This document shows, piece by piece, positions 25,430 through 33,991 of a stretch of DNA of 52,794 nt (position 1 is its first letter; every line of letters begins with the position of its first letter). The position numbers were made by a program, and so were the translations under genes. This stretch comes from Pedobacter sp. ASV17 (GTDB lineage Bacteria; Bacteroidota; Bacteroidia; Sphingobacteriales; Sphingobacteriaceae): assembly GCF_016429065.1 (NCBI RefSeq), contig NZ_JAELTX010000018.1, positions 1-52,794 on the forward strand. Direction: 5' to 3'. The notes below the pieces were generated by a model. It saw only the letters and a program-made list of their open reading frames with translations. It was not told the origin of the DNA and searched no databases.

Positions 25430-26011
25430 ATGAAAACTATCGCTATTAGCGGTTCTCTTAGAGAGAACGTAGGGAAACGCGATGCTAAAGAGCTTCGCTA
25501 CGAAGGTAAAGTTCCTGCGGTATTGTATGGTGGTAAAGAGCAAGTTCACTTTGCTGTTACCAGAACTGAGTTGAACGATGCTATCTATTCGCCAGAAGCT
25601 AACTTTATTGAAATCACACTTGATGGTAAAGCTGTAAAAGCAATCATTAAAGACACTCAATTTCACCCACTAACTGATTTATTGTTACACGTTGATTTTC
25701 TTCAATTGTTTGATGATAAAGAAATCACTATGGAAATCCCTGTTAAATTAGCTGGAACTTCTCCAGGTGTTAAAATGGGTGGTAAGTTGGTACAAAAATT
25801 ACGTAAACTACGTGTGAAGTCATTGCCTAAAAACATGCCTCAAGTAGTTGAAGTAAGTATCGCTAAATTAGAAGTAGGTAACTTATTCCGTGTTCGTGAC
25901 CTAGAAAAAGGTGAGTACTTTGTAACTAACACTCCAGAAGATACTATCGTATCAGTAGGAATGTCTAGAGCATTGAAACAAGCAGAAAATGCTGCTAAAG
26001 GCGGTAAATAA
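25430..26011 (+). CDS. rplY: 50S ribosomal protein L25, long (Ctc/TL5) form
   Basis: 5S-rRNA-binding ribosomal protein of 193 residues: an N-terminal L25 barrel (IAISGSLRENVGKRDAKELR, then KVPAVLYGG) and a C-terminal TL5/Ctc domain from about residue 95 (KEITMEIPVKLAGTSPGVKM). The length fits the two-domain form rather than the short E. coli protein. It sits between prs and pth, a conserved arrangement. A terminator follows at 26048-26077. Confidence 0.96.
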   Translation: MKTIAISGSLRENVGKRDAKELRYEGKVPAVLYGGKEQVHFAVTRTELNDAIYSPEANFIEITLDGKAVKAIIKDTQFHPLTDLLLHVDFLQLFDDKEITMEIPVKLAGTSPGVKMGGKLVQKLRKLRVKSLPKNMPQVVEVSIAKLEVGNLFRVRDLEKGEYFVTNTPEDTIVSVGMSRALKQAENAAKGGK

Positions 26012-26047
26012 TCTGAAGATTTAAATCTTTTTGATTTACAAAATAAG

Positions 26048-26077
26048 ATGGCATTCCATAACGGGATGCCATTTTTT
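26048..26077 (+). terminator. Terminator after rplY
   Basis: The 10-bp stem ATGGCATTCC / GGGATGCCAT (one G-T pair) with an ATAAC loop is followed by TTTTT. Confidence 0.9.
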
Positions 26078-26141
26078 GTGGGCTAACCTTTTGCTCGCAA
26101 CTTTTAACCCATAACTTTTCAACTTTTAACGCTTAACTCCT

Positions 26142-26149
26142 TACCTTTG
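26142..26149 (+). promoter_or_regulatory. -7 box directly before pth (possible leaderless transcript)
   Basis: TACCTTTG matches TAnnTTTG and ends 6 bases before the pth ATG. With the usual spacing, transcription would start at or within a few bases of the ATG. The -33 region is weak (TTTT-rich, no clear TTTG at N19). Confidence 0.55.
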
Positions 26150-26154
26150 CCCGC

Positions 26155-26715
26155 ATGAAATTCTTGATCGTAGGTTTGGGCAACATTGGTGCCGAATATG
26201 TAGGAACACGTCATAACATAGGTTTTGATATTGCTGATGAGCTGGTTGCTGGTTTAGAAGGTAGTTTTGAACATGGCAGATTGGCCTATCATGCGGAGGT
26301 GTCTCATAAAGGGAAGAAACTGCATGTGATTAAGCCCACTACCTATATGAACCTTAGCGGTAAAGCCGTGAACTATTGGATGAAAGAATTGAAGATCGTG
26401 CCTGAAAATGTATTGGTTTTGGTAGATGATTTGGCTTTGCCTCTGGGTAAATTAAGAATGAAATTACAAGGCAGTAGCGCTGGCCATAATGGACTAAAAA
26501 GCATTGAAGAGGTTTGTGGTGGACAAAACTATGCCCGCTTGCGCTTTGGAATTGGGGATGATTTTCCCAAAGGAAGACAAGCGGAGTTTGTATTGGGCCA
26601 ATTTGATAAAAATGAGAAAAAAGAACTGCCCGTGTTAATCAACAGGGCAGTGAGTATGATTAAAAGTTTTGCAACTATAGGTGCGGCTCAAACCATGACC
26701 TTGTTCAACAAATAA
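26155..26715 (+). CDS. pth: Peptidyl-tRNA hydrolase
   Basis: Releases peptides from peptidyl-tRNA that drops off the ribosome; 186 residues. The start MKFLIVGLGNIGAEY is canonical apart from Ile for Pro in the GNPG motif. Catalytic His20 lies in GTRHNIGFD. The other landmarks are KPTTYMNLSGKAV, LVLVDDLALPLGKLRMK and GSSAGHNGLKSIEEV. The gene ends 6 bp from the stop of the convergent signalling operon, with no obvious terminator between them. Confidence 0.97.
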   Translation: MKFLIVGLGNIGAEYVGTRHNIGFDIADELVAGLEGSFEHGRLAYHAEVSHKGKKLHVIKPTTYMNLSGKAVNYWMKELKIVPENVLVLVDDLALPLGKLRMKLQGSSAGHNGLKSIEEVCGGQNYARLRFGIGDDFPKGRQAEFVLGQFDKNEKKELPVLINRAVSMIKSFATIGAAQTMTLFNK

Positions 26716-26721
26716 TTTCTC

Positions 26722-28311
26722 TTATCTTTTTGTTAATGCACTGATTTTCTCATGCAAGACATCAATTTTAAATGGCTTGCCAATAATATCATCAGCACCT
26801 ACTTCTTTGGCGGTTTCTTTATCGTGGTCAAGCACACCGGCAGAGAAGGAAATGATAGGTGTTTGCTCCTTGCCCGGAATGTGGCCGTTTCTGATTTTCT
26901 TGATGGCTTCTAATCCATTCATCACGGGCATATAGGTGTCCATTAGCACTAGGTCGAAATTCTCTTTCTCTAAAGCTTCTAATGCGGCTGCTCCGTTGGT
27001 CACTACGGTGGTTTGCACCTTCCAGTCGTTCAATATTTTTACGATAAGGAATACGTTGATCGAATTATCTTCGGCCACTAGAATTTTTATGCCATTAAGT
27101 GGTGCTAATTGCTCTGATGCTTTGTTCACTTTTATTTTCTCTTCTTTTTCTATCACATTATACCATTTGGAGAACGAGAAGGTGCTTCCTTTTCCAAGTT
27201 CACTTTTCACATCAAGCTCACCACCTTTTAATTCTGCTAGTTTTTTAACGATCGACAAGCCTAATCCAGTACCGCCGTAAACTCTGGTGTGTACATTTTC
27301 TACTTGCTCAAAAGAATGGAAAATGGTTTCGATGTTTTCTTGAGAAATTCCGATACCTGTATCAATGATCGAAAACTTAAGGAAGGCATTGTTAGGCTTT
27401 TCTTCCAAAATCTCCACTTTAAAAATCACCTCGCCTTCGTTGGTAAATTTAACCGCATTACTGAGCAAGTTCATGAAAATTTGGTTCAAACGTAGCGAAT
27501 CGGCCATGATAAACTGAGGGACTCTTTCATCAATCAACAGCTTTAGGCCAATGTTTTTTTCAATAGCTTTAATGTTTAGTAAGTTGGCTGCTTTTGTCAC
27601 CAAATCTTTAATGTCGGTTTCCGCAAAATTAATGCTGTATTTGCCCGCTTCTATTTTAGAAAGATCTAAGATGTCGTTAATTACCCCTAGTAATGAGTTT
27701 GAAGAGACATCCAGTAAATTGACAATTTCGTTTTGCTCGTCGGTCAATGTTTCTCTTTTGAGTAAATGAACCAAACCAATAATTCCGTTAATAGGCGTAC
27801 GTATTTCATGGCTCATGTTGGCCATAAAGTTCTCTTTTGCTCTTTTACCTTGTTCGGCTTCTTCTTTGGCCTTAATTAAATCAGCTTGTATTTTTTCTAG
27901 TTGTAGATTCTTGGTTTTAATCTCAATTTGCGTTTTTACCAATTGTATAAACGAATCAACCTTGGCTGAAGTGATATACGGATCTAGTGGTTTGTATAGA
28001 TAATCGACAGCACCTGCCGTTAATCCTTTGATGGCATATTTAGGCTCGGTAGAAATAGCGGTAACAAAAATGACTAGAATATCTTGGGTACGAGCATTAT
28101 TTTTAAGGATCTCTACCAATTCAAAGCCATTCATTTCTGGCATTTGTACGTCAACAAGAGCGATGGCAATCTCCTTTTCCCAGCAAATGCGAAGGGCATC
28201 GTTTGGAGAGGTAGTAGTAATGATGTTGATGTCATTCCTGTTTAAAAGGGCTTCTAAAGCAATGATGTTCTCTTGCTTATCGTCTACAATTAAAAGGTTT
28301 ATCTTACTCAT
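26722..28311 (-). CDS. Hybrid kinase: receiver - histidine kinase - receiver
   Basis: Soluble 529-residue phosphorelay protein with no membrane segment. The N-terminal receiver (~1-130) has phospho-acceptor Asp54 in ALVDVQMPEMNGF. A short coiled coil (~135-160) leads to HisKA with His168 (FMANMSHEIRTPINGI). A HATPase follows (~205-385, with NLLSNAVKFTNEG and GTGLGLSIVKKLAELKGG). The C-terminal receiver (~405-529) has Asp458 in VLMDTYMPVMNGL. It probably takes phosphate or signal input from its operon partner, the membrane hybrid kinase; its output is unknown since there is no DNA-binding domain. Last of three genes, 10 bp after the CheR gene. Confidence 0.95.
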   Translation of the reverse strand: MSKINLLIVDDKQENIIALEALLNRNDINIITTTSPNDALRICWEKEIAIALVDVQMPEMNGFELVEILKNNARTQDILVIFVTAISTEPKYAIKGLTAGAVDYLYKPLDPYITSAKVDSFIQLVKTQIEIKTKNLQLEKIQADLIKAKEEAEQGKRAKENFMANMSHEIRTPINGIIGLVHLLKRETLTDEQNEIVNLLDVSSNSLLGVINDILDLSKIEAGKYSINFAETDIKDLVTKAANLLNIKAIEKNIGLKLLIDERVPQFIMADSLRLNQIFMNLLSNAVKFTNEGEVIFKVEILEEKPNNAFLKFSIIDTGIGISQENIETIFHSFEQVENVHTRVYGGTGLGLSIVKKLAELKGGELDVKSELGKGSTFSFSKWYNVIEKEEKIKVNKASEQLAPLNGIKILVAEDNSINVFLIVKILNDWKVQTTVVTNGAAALEALEKENFDLVLMDTYMPVMNGLEAIKKIRNGHIPGKEQTPIISFSAGVLDHDKETAKEVGADDIIGKPFKIDVLHEKISALTKR

Positions 28312-28321
28312 TTTGATTTGG

Positions 28322-29143
28322 TTAATTAATTTTTTGATAAATGTTGTTCTTTTTGTCCACCGCCTTAAATTTTTTGGCCAGTTGTGGGTCTCGGATAGTT
28401 TCTTTGCCGCCTAAGCAGAGAAACCCAAAATTGGCGAGGCTTTTATAGAAAAGGTTGATGACACTTCTCTGCAGCTCTGGATTAAAATAAATCAGCACAT
28501 TCCTGCAGGAAATGACCTGAAATTCATTGAAAGGTCCATCAGATACCAGATTGTGCATCGAGAACAGTACATTTTTTTTCAATTGTCGAGAAATAGAGGC
28601 AGCATCATATTGCGCAACATAATAGTTGGCCAAAGATTTGCCACCCCCTAATGCAAGGTAGTTTTCGGAATATTGCTTCATTTTTTGCAGGTCATAAATG
28701 CCCTCTTTTGCTGTTTCCAACACCTTGTGGTTAATATCTGTTCCGTAAAAAAAACTACGGTTATATAATCCCTGTTCTTCAAACAATATGGCAAAAGAAT
28801 ACAATTCTTCTCCTGTAGAGCAACCCGCATTCCAAACTTTAATGTGTTGGTAGGTGCTTAGGTAGGGGATAACGTGTTCCTTAACTGATTTGAAGAACTT
28901 TGGGTCACGGAACATCTCCGTTACATTTACGGTAACCTCATTCAAAAAATCATGGAAAAAATCCTTATTGTTAGTTAGGGTACTTCTCAAATCAAAAAAA
29001 TCTAATCTTTTGAGTACCATAATTCTACTGATCCTTCTTTTTAGAGATGCCCTAGAGTATCCATCGAAATCAAAACCATAGATATTTCTGGTAACAAAAA
29101 TGATGTCTTCTAATTGTTCGTCTGTGATCGCGTCTTTAGTCAT
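28322..29143 (-). CDS. CheR-type protein-glutamate O-methyltransferase
   Basis: SAM-dependent methyltransferase of the CheR family, 273 residues from the ATG at 29143; an in-frame TTG at 29161 would overlap the upstream gene and is rejected. The N-terminal helical CheR domain (IYGFDFDGYSRASLKRRISR) is followed by the SAM fold: VTEMFRDPKFF, IKVWNAGCSTGEELYSFAIL, FYGTDINHKVLETAK and VISCRNVLIYF. In chemotaxis CheR methylates receptors, but no MCP, CheB, CheA or CheW is in the window. Its position between two hybrid kinases suggests a role in their signalling, as reported for other non-motility CheR proteins. It starts 5 bp after the kinase stop codon. Confidence 0.93.
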   Translation of the reverse strand: MTKDAITDEQLEDIIFVTRNIYGFDFDGYSRASLKRRISRIMVLKRLDFFDLRSTLTNNKDFFHDFLNEVTVNVTEMFRDPKFFKSVKEHVIPYLSTYQHIKVWNAGCSTGEELYSFAILFEEQGLYNRSFFYGTDINHKVLETAKEGIYDLQKMKQYSENYLALGGGKSLANYYVAQYDAASISRQLKKNVLFSMHNLVSDGPFNEFQVISCRNVLIYFNPELQRSVINLFYKSLANFGFLCLGGKETIRDPQLAKKFKAVDKKNNIYQKIN

Positions 29144-29148
29144 GTTCT

Positions 29149-32100
29149 TTAGCTTAACCAAACCCTTAACATTGATAATAATTTATCAATATCTACGGGT
29201 TTAGAGATATAGTCGCTCGCTCCAGCCTCGATGCACTTTTCACGGTCACTTTTCATGGCTTTGGCAGTGAGGGCAATGACAGGTAGGTTGGCTAAATGTC
29301 TTTGTGCCCTGATTTTTCTCATGGCTTCATAACCGTCCATTTCTGGCATCATGATATCCATCAGCACTAAATCTATTTCTGTATGTTCTTCAAGTTTTTC
29401 TAAGGCTTCAACGCCATTATTGGCAATCACCACTTTTATTTTATAATCCTGCAATGCTGATGATAGGGCGAAAATATTTCGCATGTCATCGTCGGTAATC
29501 AGAATGGTTTTATTTTCTAATGCCGTTTCAATAGTAGGCGCATAGTTTTTTGGTGCTTTAGTTGTTCTAGGTGATTCTTCGCGAGCAGGCGTATCCGTTT
29601 GTAATTTGTTCATGAACAGGCTTACTTCATCCAGTAATCTGTCATTAGATTTGTTGCTCTTTAACACCATGGCCTGCGAATAGCGCATGATACTGGCCAT
29701 CTTATCCTTGTCCAGTTCCATTGCGGTATTGATAATCACAGGAACATCTTTAGTGTCGGGATTAGATTTGATCTCGTCAAGCAGGTCAAAACCAGAAATG
29801 TCAGGTAATTTCAAATCTAAAATAATGCAGTCGAAAACACTTTCATCTAACATTTGCCTCGCTTCTGATCCAGTATAGGCTTGTGATACCTTGGCGCCTT
29901 TTTTAATCAATTGCTCCGTAAGCTCATTGCTTTGCAACACTTGGTCTTCAATTACCAATACATTATGGAAATCGTATTTATATTGGTTAGAAAGCAATTC
30001 AAAGGCATTGTCTAATTTTTCTTTTTCTACAGGTTTTTTGAGGAAACCAATAGCGCCTTCTTTTTTAGCCTTTGCAGGTTTCTCGTCTCCTGCCGACATC
30101 ATATGGATAGGGATATGTTGGGTAGCTGGGTTGGCTTTCAATTTTTTCAAAATGGTCCAACCATCCATTACCGGCAGCATCACATCTAATACAATGGCAT
30201 CAGGGAGTTCGGTAGTTGCCAGTTCAAGTCCTTTATCACCACTGTGCGCCAATATAGGCTCGAAACCTTTTTCAATGGCATAAGCCTTTAAAATTTCTGC
30301 AAAGTTTTCATCATCCTCCACAATCAACAATTTGTTGCCATTGCTGATTTTCAATGGGATGGTTTCTATATGTTCAGTTACAGATGAAATCTCTTTTACG
30401 GGAAAATCTACAGGGATATCTTTTTCTGAAAGTGTTTTTAGGGCACCTTCTATGGCTAAGTCTTGTGGGATAAATAAAGTGAAAGTACTGCCCACACCAA
30501 CCTCGCTTTGTAGTTGAATTTCTCCGCCTAGTAAATTGGCCAACTCTCTGCTGATCGAAAGCCCCAGGCCTGTGCCCCCATATTTTCTGCTGGTTGAGCC
30601 GTCTTCCTGCTGAAAAGCTTCAAAAATGATTTGTTGCTTGTCTTTTGGAATTCCTATACCGCTATCGGTAACGGCAAAATAAATAGGGTTTTTGTCCAGT
30701 TCAATCAGTGATTTATTGTATTTGATCTGCTCTTTTTGGGCTACGCCAACTTCCACGCTTACGCGACCACCTTTTCTGGTGAATTTAAAGGCGTTAGACA
30801 ATAAGTTTTTAATTACCTGTTCTAGCCTTGTTTGATCAGTTGCAATGGCACTAGGAAGATTGTCGTTAAGTTTAAAATCAAATTGGATTTCCCTTTGTTT
30901 GGCAAGTTCATTAAATAGGGAGTCTATTTGGCTCTTGATCGACTTAGGTTTAACCTGTTCAATGATCAAATCTACCTTACCCGATTCAATCTTCGAAAGA
31001 TCAAGAATATCATTGATCAAGGCTAACAAATCTGATCCCGCATTATGGATCACGCCAGCATACTTGATTTGTTCTTCGGAAAGATTGTTAAGCTTGTTTT
31101 CTTTTAAAATCCTCGCTAAAATTAAAATACTATTTAAAGGCGTACGTAGCTCATGGCTCATGTTCGCTAAAAACTCCGATTTGTATTTGCTGCTCAACTC
31201 AAGTTCTGCCGCTTTCAAGCCAATGGCTTCTTTTGCTTGATTAATAGAGGCATTTTTTTCTTCCAGCAATTGCGCTTTTTCTTCCAGTTCGGAGTTAGCT
31301 TGTTGTAGTTCTTCTTGTTGTACCCTTAACTCCTCTTCAGAGGCTTGCAATTCTTCTGTTTTGTGGATAAGGTCTTCATTGGTTACACGCAGTTCCTCTT
31401 GTTGGCTAATCAGTTCTTCCGCTTGTTGCTGCGTTTTTTCAAAAAGTTCTTGTAGTTTCACCTTGGCCACCATGCTATTTACAGCAATACCAATATCATG
31501 AGTAACTTTTTCTAAAAAGGTAAGGTGCGCTTCATCAGGTGCTGCCATAAGGCCAATTTCCAAAACGGCAATGGTTTCATCTTCAAACAGTACAGGCAAG
31601 CATAAAATATGGCTTGGGTTGGCATTACCCAAAACAGAACTGATTTTTAAATATCCATCGGGAACTGGGGTAAATATGCGTGTTTTCTTTTCCAGCGCGG
31701 CTTGTCCGGCCAAACCCTCTCCAAAATGATATTTCCTTTCGGCAAGGTTTTCATGAATGGCAAAAGCACCTCTAACGGTTAATGTTTTTTGTGAGCGATT
31801 AACTAAGTAAAATACACCAATAGGATATTTCAGTACATTACAGATAGATGAAATAATGTTTTCGGCCAGTTGATTCATGTCGAATTCGCCTCTCATCACA
31901 TCGTTTACCTTTGCTTCACTGCTCAATATCCAATTGTGCTGTTCATTTTTTGCCGAAAGTTCCTTTAACTCGCCATTCGTTAATAATATTTGTTTTTCTG
32001 TTTCCTTTTGCTGGTCAAAAGTTTTTCTGATGTATCTTAATAGAAATAAGATTAACCCGAAAATAATGAGTGAACTTAAGGTCACAACGATAATAGTTCT

Positions 32101-32643
32101 GCTGCTTCTTGCGTCCATTACCGCTCTTCTTTCATCTAATAATCGGTATTCTTCGGCCGTCATGGCATCCGTAAATTCCAATAATTTATTCTTGTAAAGG
32201 CGGCCTTTGTCTGTTAAAATATGTTGTTTGGCAGCAGCGAAACCTAGTGTATTTGCTTTGGTCATGATTTGCTTCATGTCTGCAGTTTTAAGTCCTGCAT
32301 ATACGGTCATGCTGTCAATCCTTGTTTCTTGAGCTTTATTGTCGCTTACCAAATTTTGTAGTTTGTCAACTAAAGGCATTATTTTATCAATGCTCTTTAC
32401 GTAGGGCTCACGATAATATTCTTTTTCGGTTAGCACATACCCTCTCAACCCAGTTTCAGCATTTAAGAGTTCAATTTCCAAACGTTCCGCAGTTTTGGTC
32501 ACGTCTTGTGTATGATCAACCCAAGTATAACTCTCATTTAAAGATTTAATGCTTAGGTAAGAAACTACGGCAGAAATGAAAACGAATATAAGAGAGACGG
32601 CAAAGCCAGTAAGTATTTGCTGCTTAAAGGAAAATTTGAGCAT
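29149..32643 (-). CDS. CHASE3-GAF hybrid histidine kinase with three receiver domains
   Basis: Membrane hybrid kinase of 1164 residues. TM1 is ~8-28. A periplasmic CHASE3 domain (~35-180) contains LNAETGLRGYVLTEKEYY. TM2 is ~183-203 (IIVVTLSSLIIFGLILFLL). Then come a GAF domain (~255-395), a Gln/Glu-rich coiled coil (~395-480), HisKA with His497 in LANMSHELRTPLNS, and a HATPase (~540-720; NLLSNAFKFTRKGG, GTGLGLSISRELANLLGG). Three receivers follow: ~760-880 (VLDVMLPVMDGW), ~890-1005 (ILDLKLPDISGFD) and ~1040-1160 (VLMDIMMPEMDGYEAM). First gene of the minus-strand operon. No clean TAnnTTTG box is seen upstream (TATCTTAG is the closest). The CHASE3 ligand is unknown. Confidence 0.95.
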   Translation of the reverse strand: MLKFSFKQQILTGFAVSLIFVFISAVVSYLSIKSLNESYTWVDHTQDVTKTAERLEIELLNAETGLRGYVLTEKEYYREPYVKSIDKIMPLVDKLQNLVSDNKAQETRIDSMTVYAGLKTADMKQIMTKANTLGFAAAKQHILTDKGRLYKNKLLEFTDAMTAEEYRLLDERRAVMDARSSRTIIVVTLSSLIIFGLILFLLRYIRKTFDQQKETEKQILLTNGELKELSAKNEQHNWILSSEAKVNDVMRGEFDMNQLAENIISSICNVLKYPIGVFYLVNRSQKTLTVRGAFAIHENLAERKYHFGEGLAGQAALEKKTRIFTPVPDGYLKISSVLGNANPSHILCLPVLFEDETIAVLEIGLMAAPDEAHLTFLEKVTHDIGIAVNSMVAKVKLQELFEKTQQQAEELISQQEELRVTNEDLIHKTEELQASEEELRVQQEELQQANSELEEKAQLLEEKNASINQAKEAIGLKAAELELSSKYKSEFLANMSHELRTPLNSILILARILKENKLNNLSEEQIKYAGVIHNAGSDLLALINDILDLSKIESGKVDLIIEQVKPKSIKSQIDSLFNELAKQREIQFDFKLNDNLPSAIATDQTRLEQVIKNLLSNAFKFTRKGGRVSVEVGVAQKEQIKYNKSLIELDKNPIYFAVTDSGIGIPKDKQQIIFEAFQQEDGSTSRKYGGTGLGLSISRELANLLGGEIQLQSEVGVGSTFTLFIPQDLAIEGALKTLSEKDIPVDFPVKEISSVTEHIETIPLKISNGNKLLIVEDDENFAEILKAYAIEKGFEPILAHSGDKGLELATTELPDAIVLDVMLPVMDGWTILKKLKANPATQHIPIHMMSAGDEKPAKAKKEGAIGFLKKPVEKEKLDNAFELLSNQYKYDFHNVLVIEDQVLQSNELTEQLIKKGAKVSQAYTGSEARQMLDESVFDCIILDLKLPDISGFDLLDEIKSNPDTKDVPVIINTAMELDKDKMASIMRYSQAMVLKSNKSNDRLLDEVSLFMNKLQTDTPAREESPRTTKAPKNYAPTIETALENKTILITDDDMRNIFALSSALQDYKIKVVIANNGVEALEKLEEHTEIDLVLMDIMMPEMDGYEAMRKIRAQRHLANLPVIALTAKAMKSDREKCIEAGASDYISKPVDIDKLLSMLRVWLS

Positions 32644-32769
32644 ATGCTATTTCTTTTAAAAAAATATGGGCTAAGATAGTTATAAAAGGAGTATTGCGAT
32701 AATGTAAAATGATTTACAATGCATATAAGTAGCGTTCAAAGCCACTGTTTTTGTTAACTTAGCCAGCTA

Positions 32770-33135
32770 ATGCAAATAAAAATGACAAAACTATACGGCA
32801 TCCCCAATTGTAATACAGTTAAGAAAGCACAAGATTGGTTAAAAGATCATGGTATTGAGTATGAGTTTCATGATTTTAAGAAGAAAGGCATTACACCAGC
32901 TAAACTTACAGCATGGTTTAACACTTTTGGTTGGGAAAAGGTCATTAATAAAGCGGGGCTTACTTTTAAGAAATTAAGTAAAGAGGAGCAGACTGAAATC
33001 AATTCACCTGATCATACCATTGCTTATTTAACCGCTAATACTAGCGCCATTAAACGACCAATTGTTGAGGTGGATGAAAAGGCGGTTTTGCTCGGTTTTA
33101 AGGAAGATGACTATCAAGGCTTCTTTAAAAAGTAA
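32770..33135 (+). CDS. ArsC/Spx-family thioredoxin-like protein (YffB-like)
   Basis: Small cytoplasmic protein of 121 residues in the ArsC/Spx superfamily. The N-terminal KLYGIPNCNTVKKAQDWLKD gives a CxT-type motif with a single Cys, and DFKKKGITPAKLTAWFNTFG follows. The closing KRPIVEVDEKAVLLGFKEDDY is typical of the YffB branch. True arsenate reductase activity is not established for this branch; glutathione-dependent or other redox roles have been suggested. A second in-frame ATG four codons in (32782) is an equally good start. Divergent from the kinase operon. Confidence 0.9.
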   Translation: MQIKMTKLYGIPNCNTVKKAQDWLKDHGIEYEFHDFKKKGITPAKLTAWFNTFGWEKVINKAGLTFKKLSKEEQTEINSPDHTIAYLTANTSAIKRPIVEVDEKAVLLGFKEDDYQGFFKK

Positions 33136-33163
33136 TCCACGTGTTAAATTTTGTTAAAAGAAC

Positions 33164-33192
33164 TTGTTAGTGATTAAAGCGCATTAAATTTG
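33164..33192 (+). promoter_or_regulatory. Promoter with TAnnTTTG immediately before the start codon
   Basis: TTG at 33164-33166, an 18-bp spacer, then TAAATTTG at 33185-33192. The ATG of the next gene begins only 4 bases later (33196), so transcription would start at or just after the ATG: a leaderless mRNA candidate. Confidence 0.55.
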
Positions 33193-33195
33193 AAT

Positions 33196-33912
33196 ATGTT
33201 AAAGAAACTATCTCTATTGGCTTTGCTGTTGTTGCCGTTCATTGTACAGGCGCAAACTTTTATGACAGGAAACGTTTTCGACAACGAACAGCGCAGTACA
33301 GCTTTACAGGGGGTTGCCGTACGTAACCTCACTACAAAGGCCGTGGTAGTTACTGACAAAGACGGGCATTATGCCATTCCTGCTAAAACGGGCGATTTGT
33401 TGACTTATGCATTGGTAGGTTATCAAACAGATACCATTTATTTGGTGAATCTTTTTCCTAAAAACAATTACTTAAGGATGGCGATCAATACGCTGAATCC
33501 AGTGAATATTACAACGACCAAAGTTTCTCCTTTTTTAGATACAAAAGACCCAGATGCTACGCCAGCTCGCAGAGTAGATTATTCGAAAAATAGGGGCGGA
33601 TTGCGCTTAGGCTTAGGTTATGGCAAATGGCGTAGGCAACAGGAAAAAGAGCAGAAACTAGAAGAAGCGGCAGATATTAACGAAGAGATTTCTAAGAACT
33701 TTAATAAAGAAGTGATACAGAAGCTAGTCAAATATAAAGAGAAGGATTTGGATGATTATATTGGCATGTATCGCCCAACGATAGACCAGGTAAAAGCCGA
33801 AAAGCCTTTTAATTATACCCTTTACATTGCCACTACCTTTAGCGAATGGCAAAAGTTACCTGCTGAGGCTCGTAAATTGCCGCCGTTGCCTAAGCTGAAA
33901 ACCAATAACTAG
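33196..33912 (+). CDS. Exported protein with carboxypeptidase-regulatory-like domain
   Basis: A 238-residue exported protein. The signal peptide is LKKLSLLALLLLPFIVQAQ. Residues ~20-105 resemble a CarboxypepD_reg-like beta-sandwich (GNVFDNEQRSTALQGVAVRN, then VVVTDKDGHYAIPAKTGDLL and LVGYQTDTIYL), the domain also found at the front of TonB-dependent receptors. The rest is a charged helical region (RRQQEKEQKLEEAADINEEI) with no recognised domain. ATG 33196 is preferred to a TTG at 33190 that overlaps the promoter box. It is 79 bp before the M1 peptidase. Probably periplasmic; function unknown. Confidence 0.85.
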   Translation: MLKKLSLLALLLLPFIVQAQTFMTGNVFDNEQRSTALQGVAVRNLTTKAVVVTDKDGHYAIPAKTGDLLTYALVGYQTDTIYLVNLFPKNNYLRMAINTLNPVNITTTKVSPFLDTKDPDATPARRVDYSKNRGGLRLGLGYGKWRRQQEKEQKLEEAADINEEISKNFNKEVIQKLVKYKEKDLDDYIGMYRPTIDQVKAEKPFNYTLYIATTFSEWQKLPAEARKLPPLPKLKTNN

Positions 33913-33991
33913 AAAGATTGGTAATATTCGTGTGCCATTTTTGCATATTGTTTCTTTTCAGATAACTTAGCATTAAATATCGAACATAAAC

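Noticed and set aside
29144..29161. TTG start for CheR overlapping the kinase stop
   Set aside because: The ATG at 29143 gives a clean 5-bp intergenic gap and an intact CheR domain.
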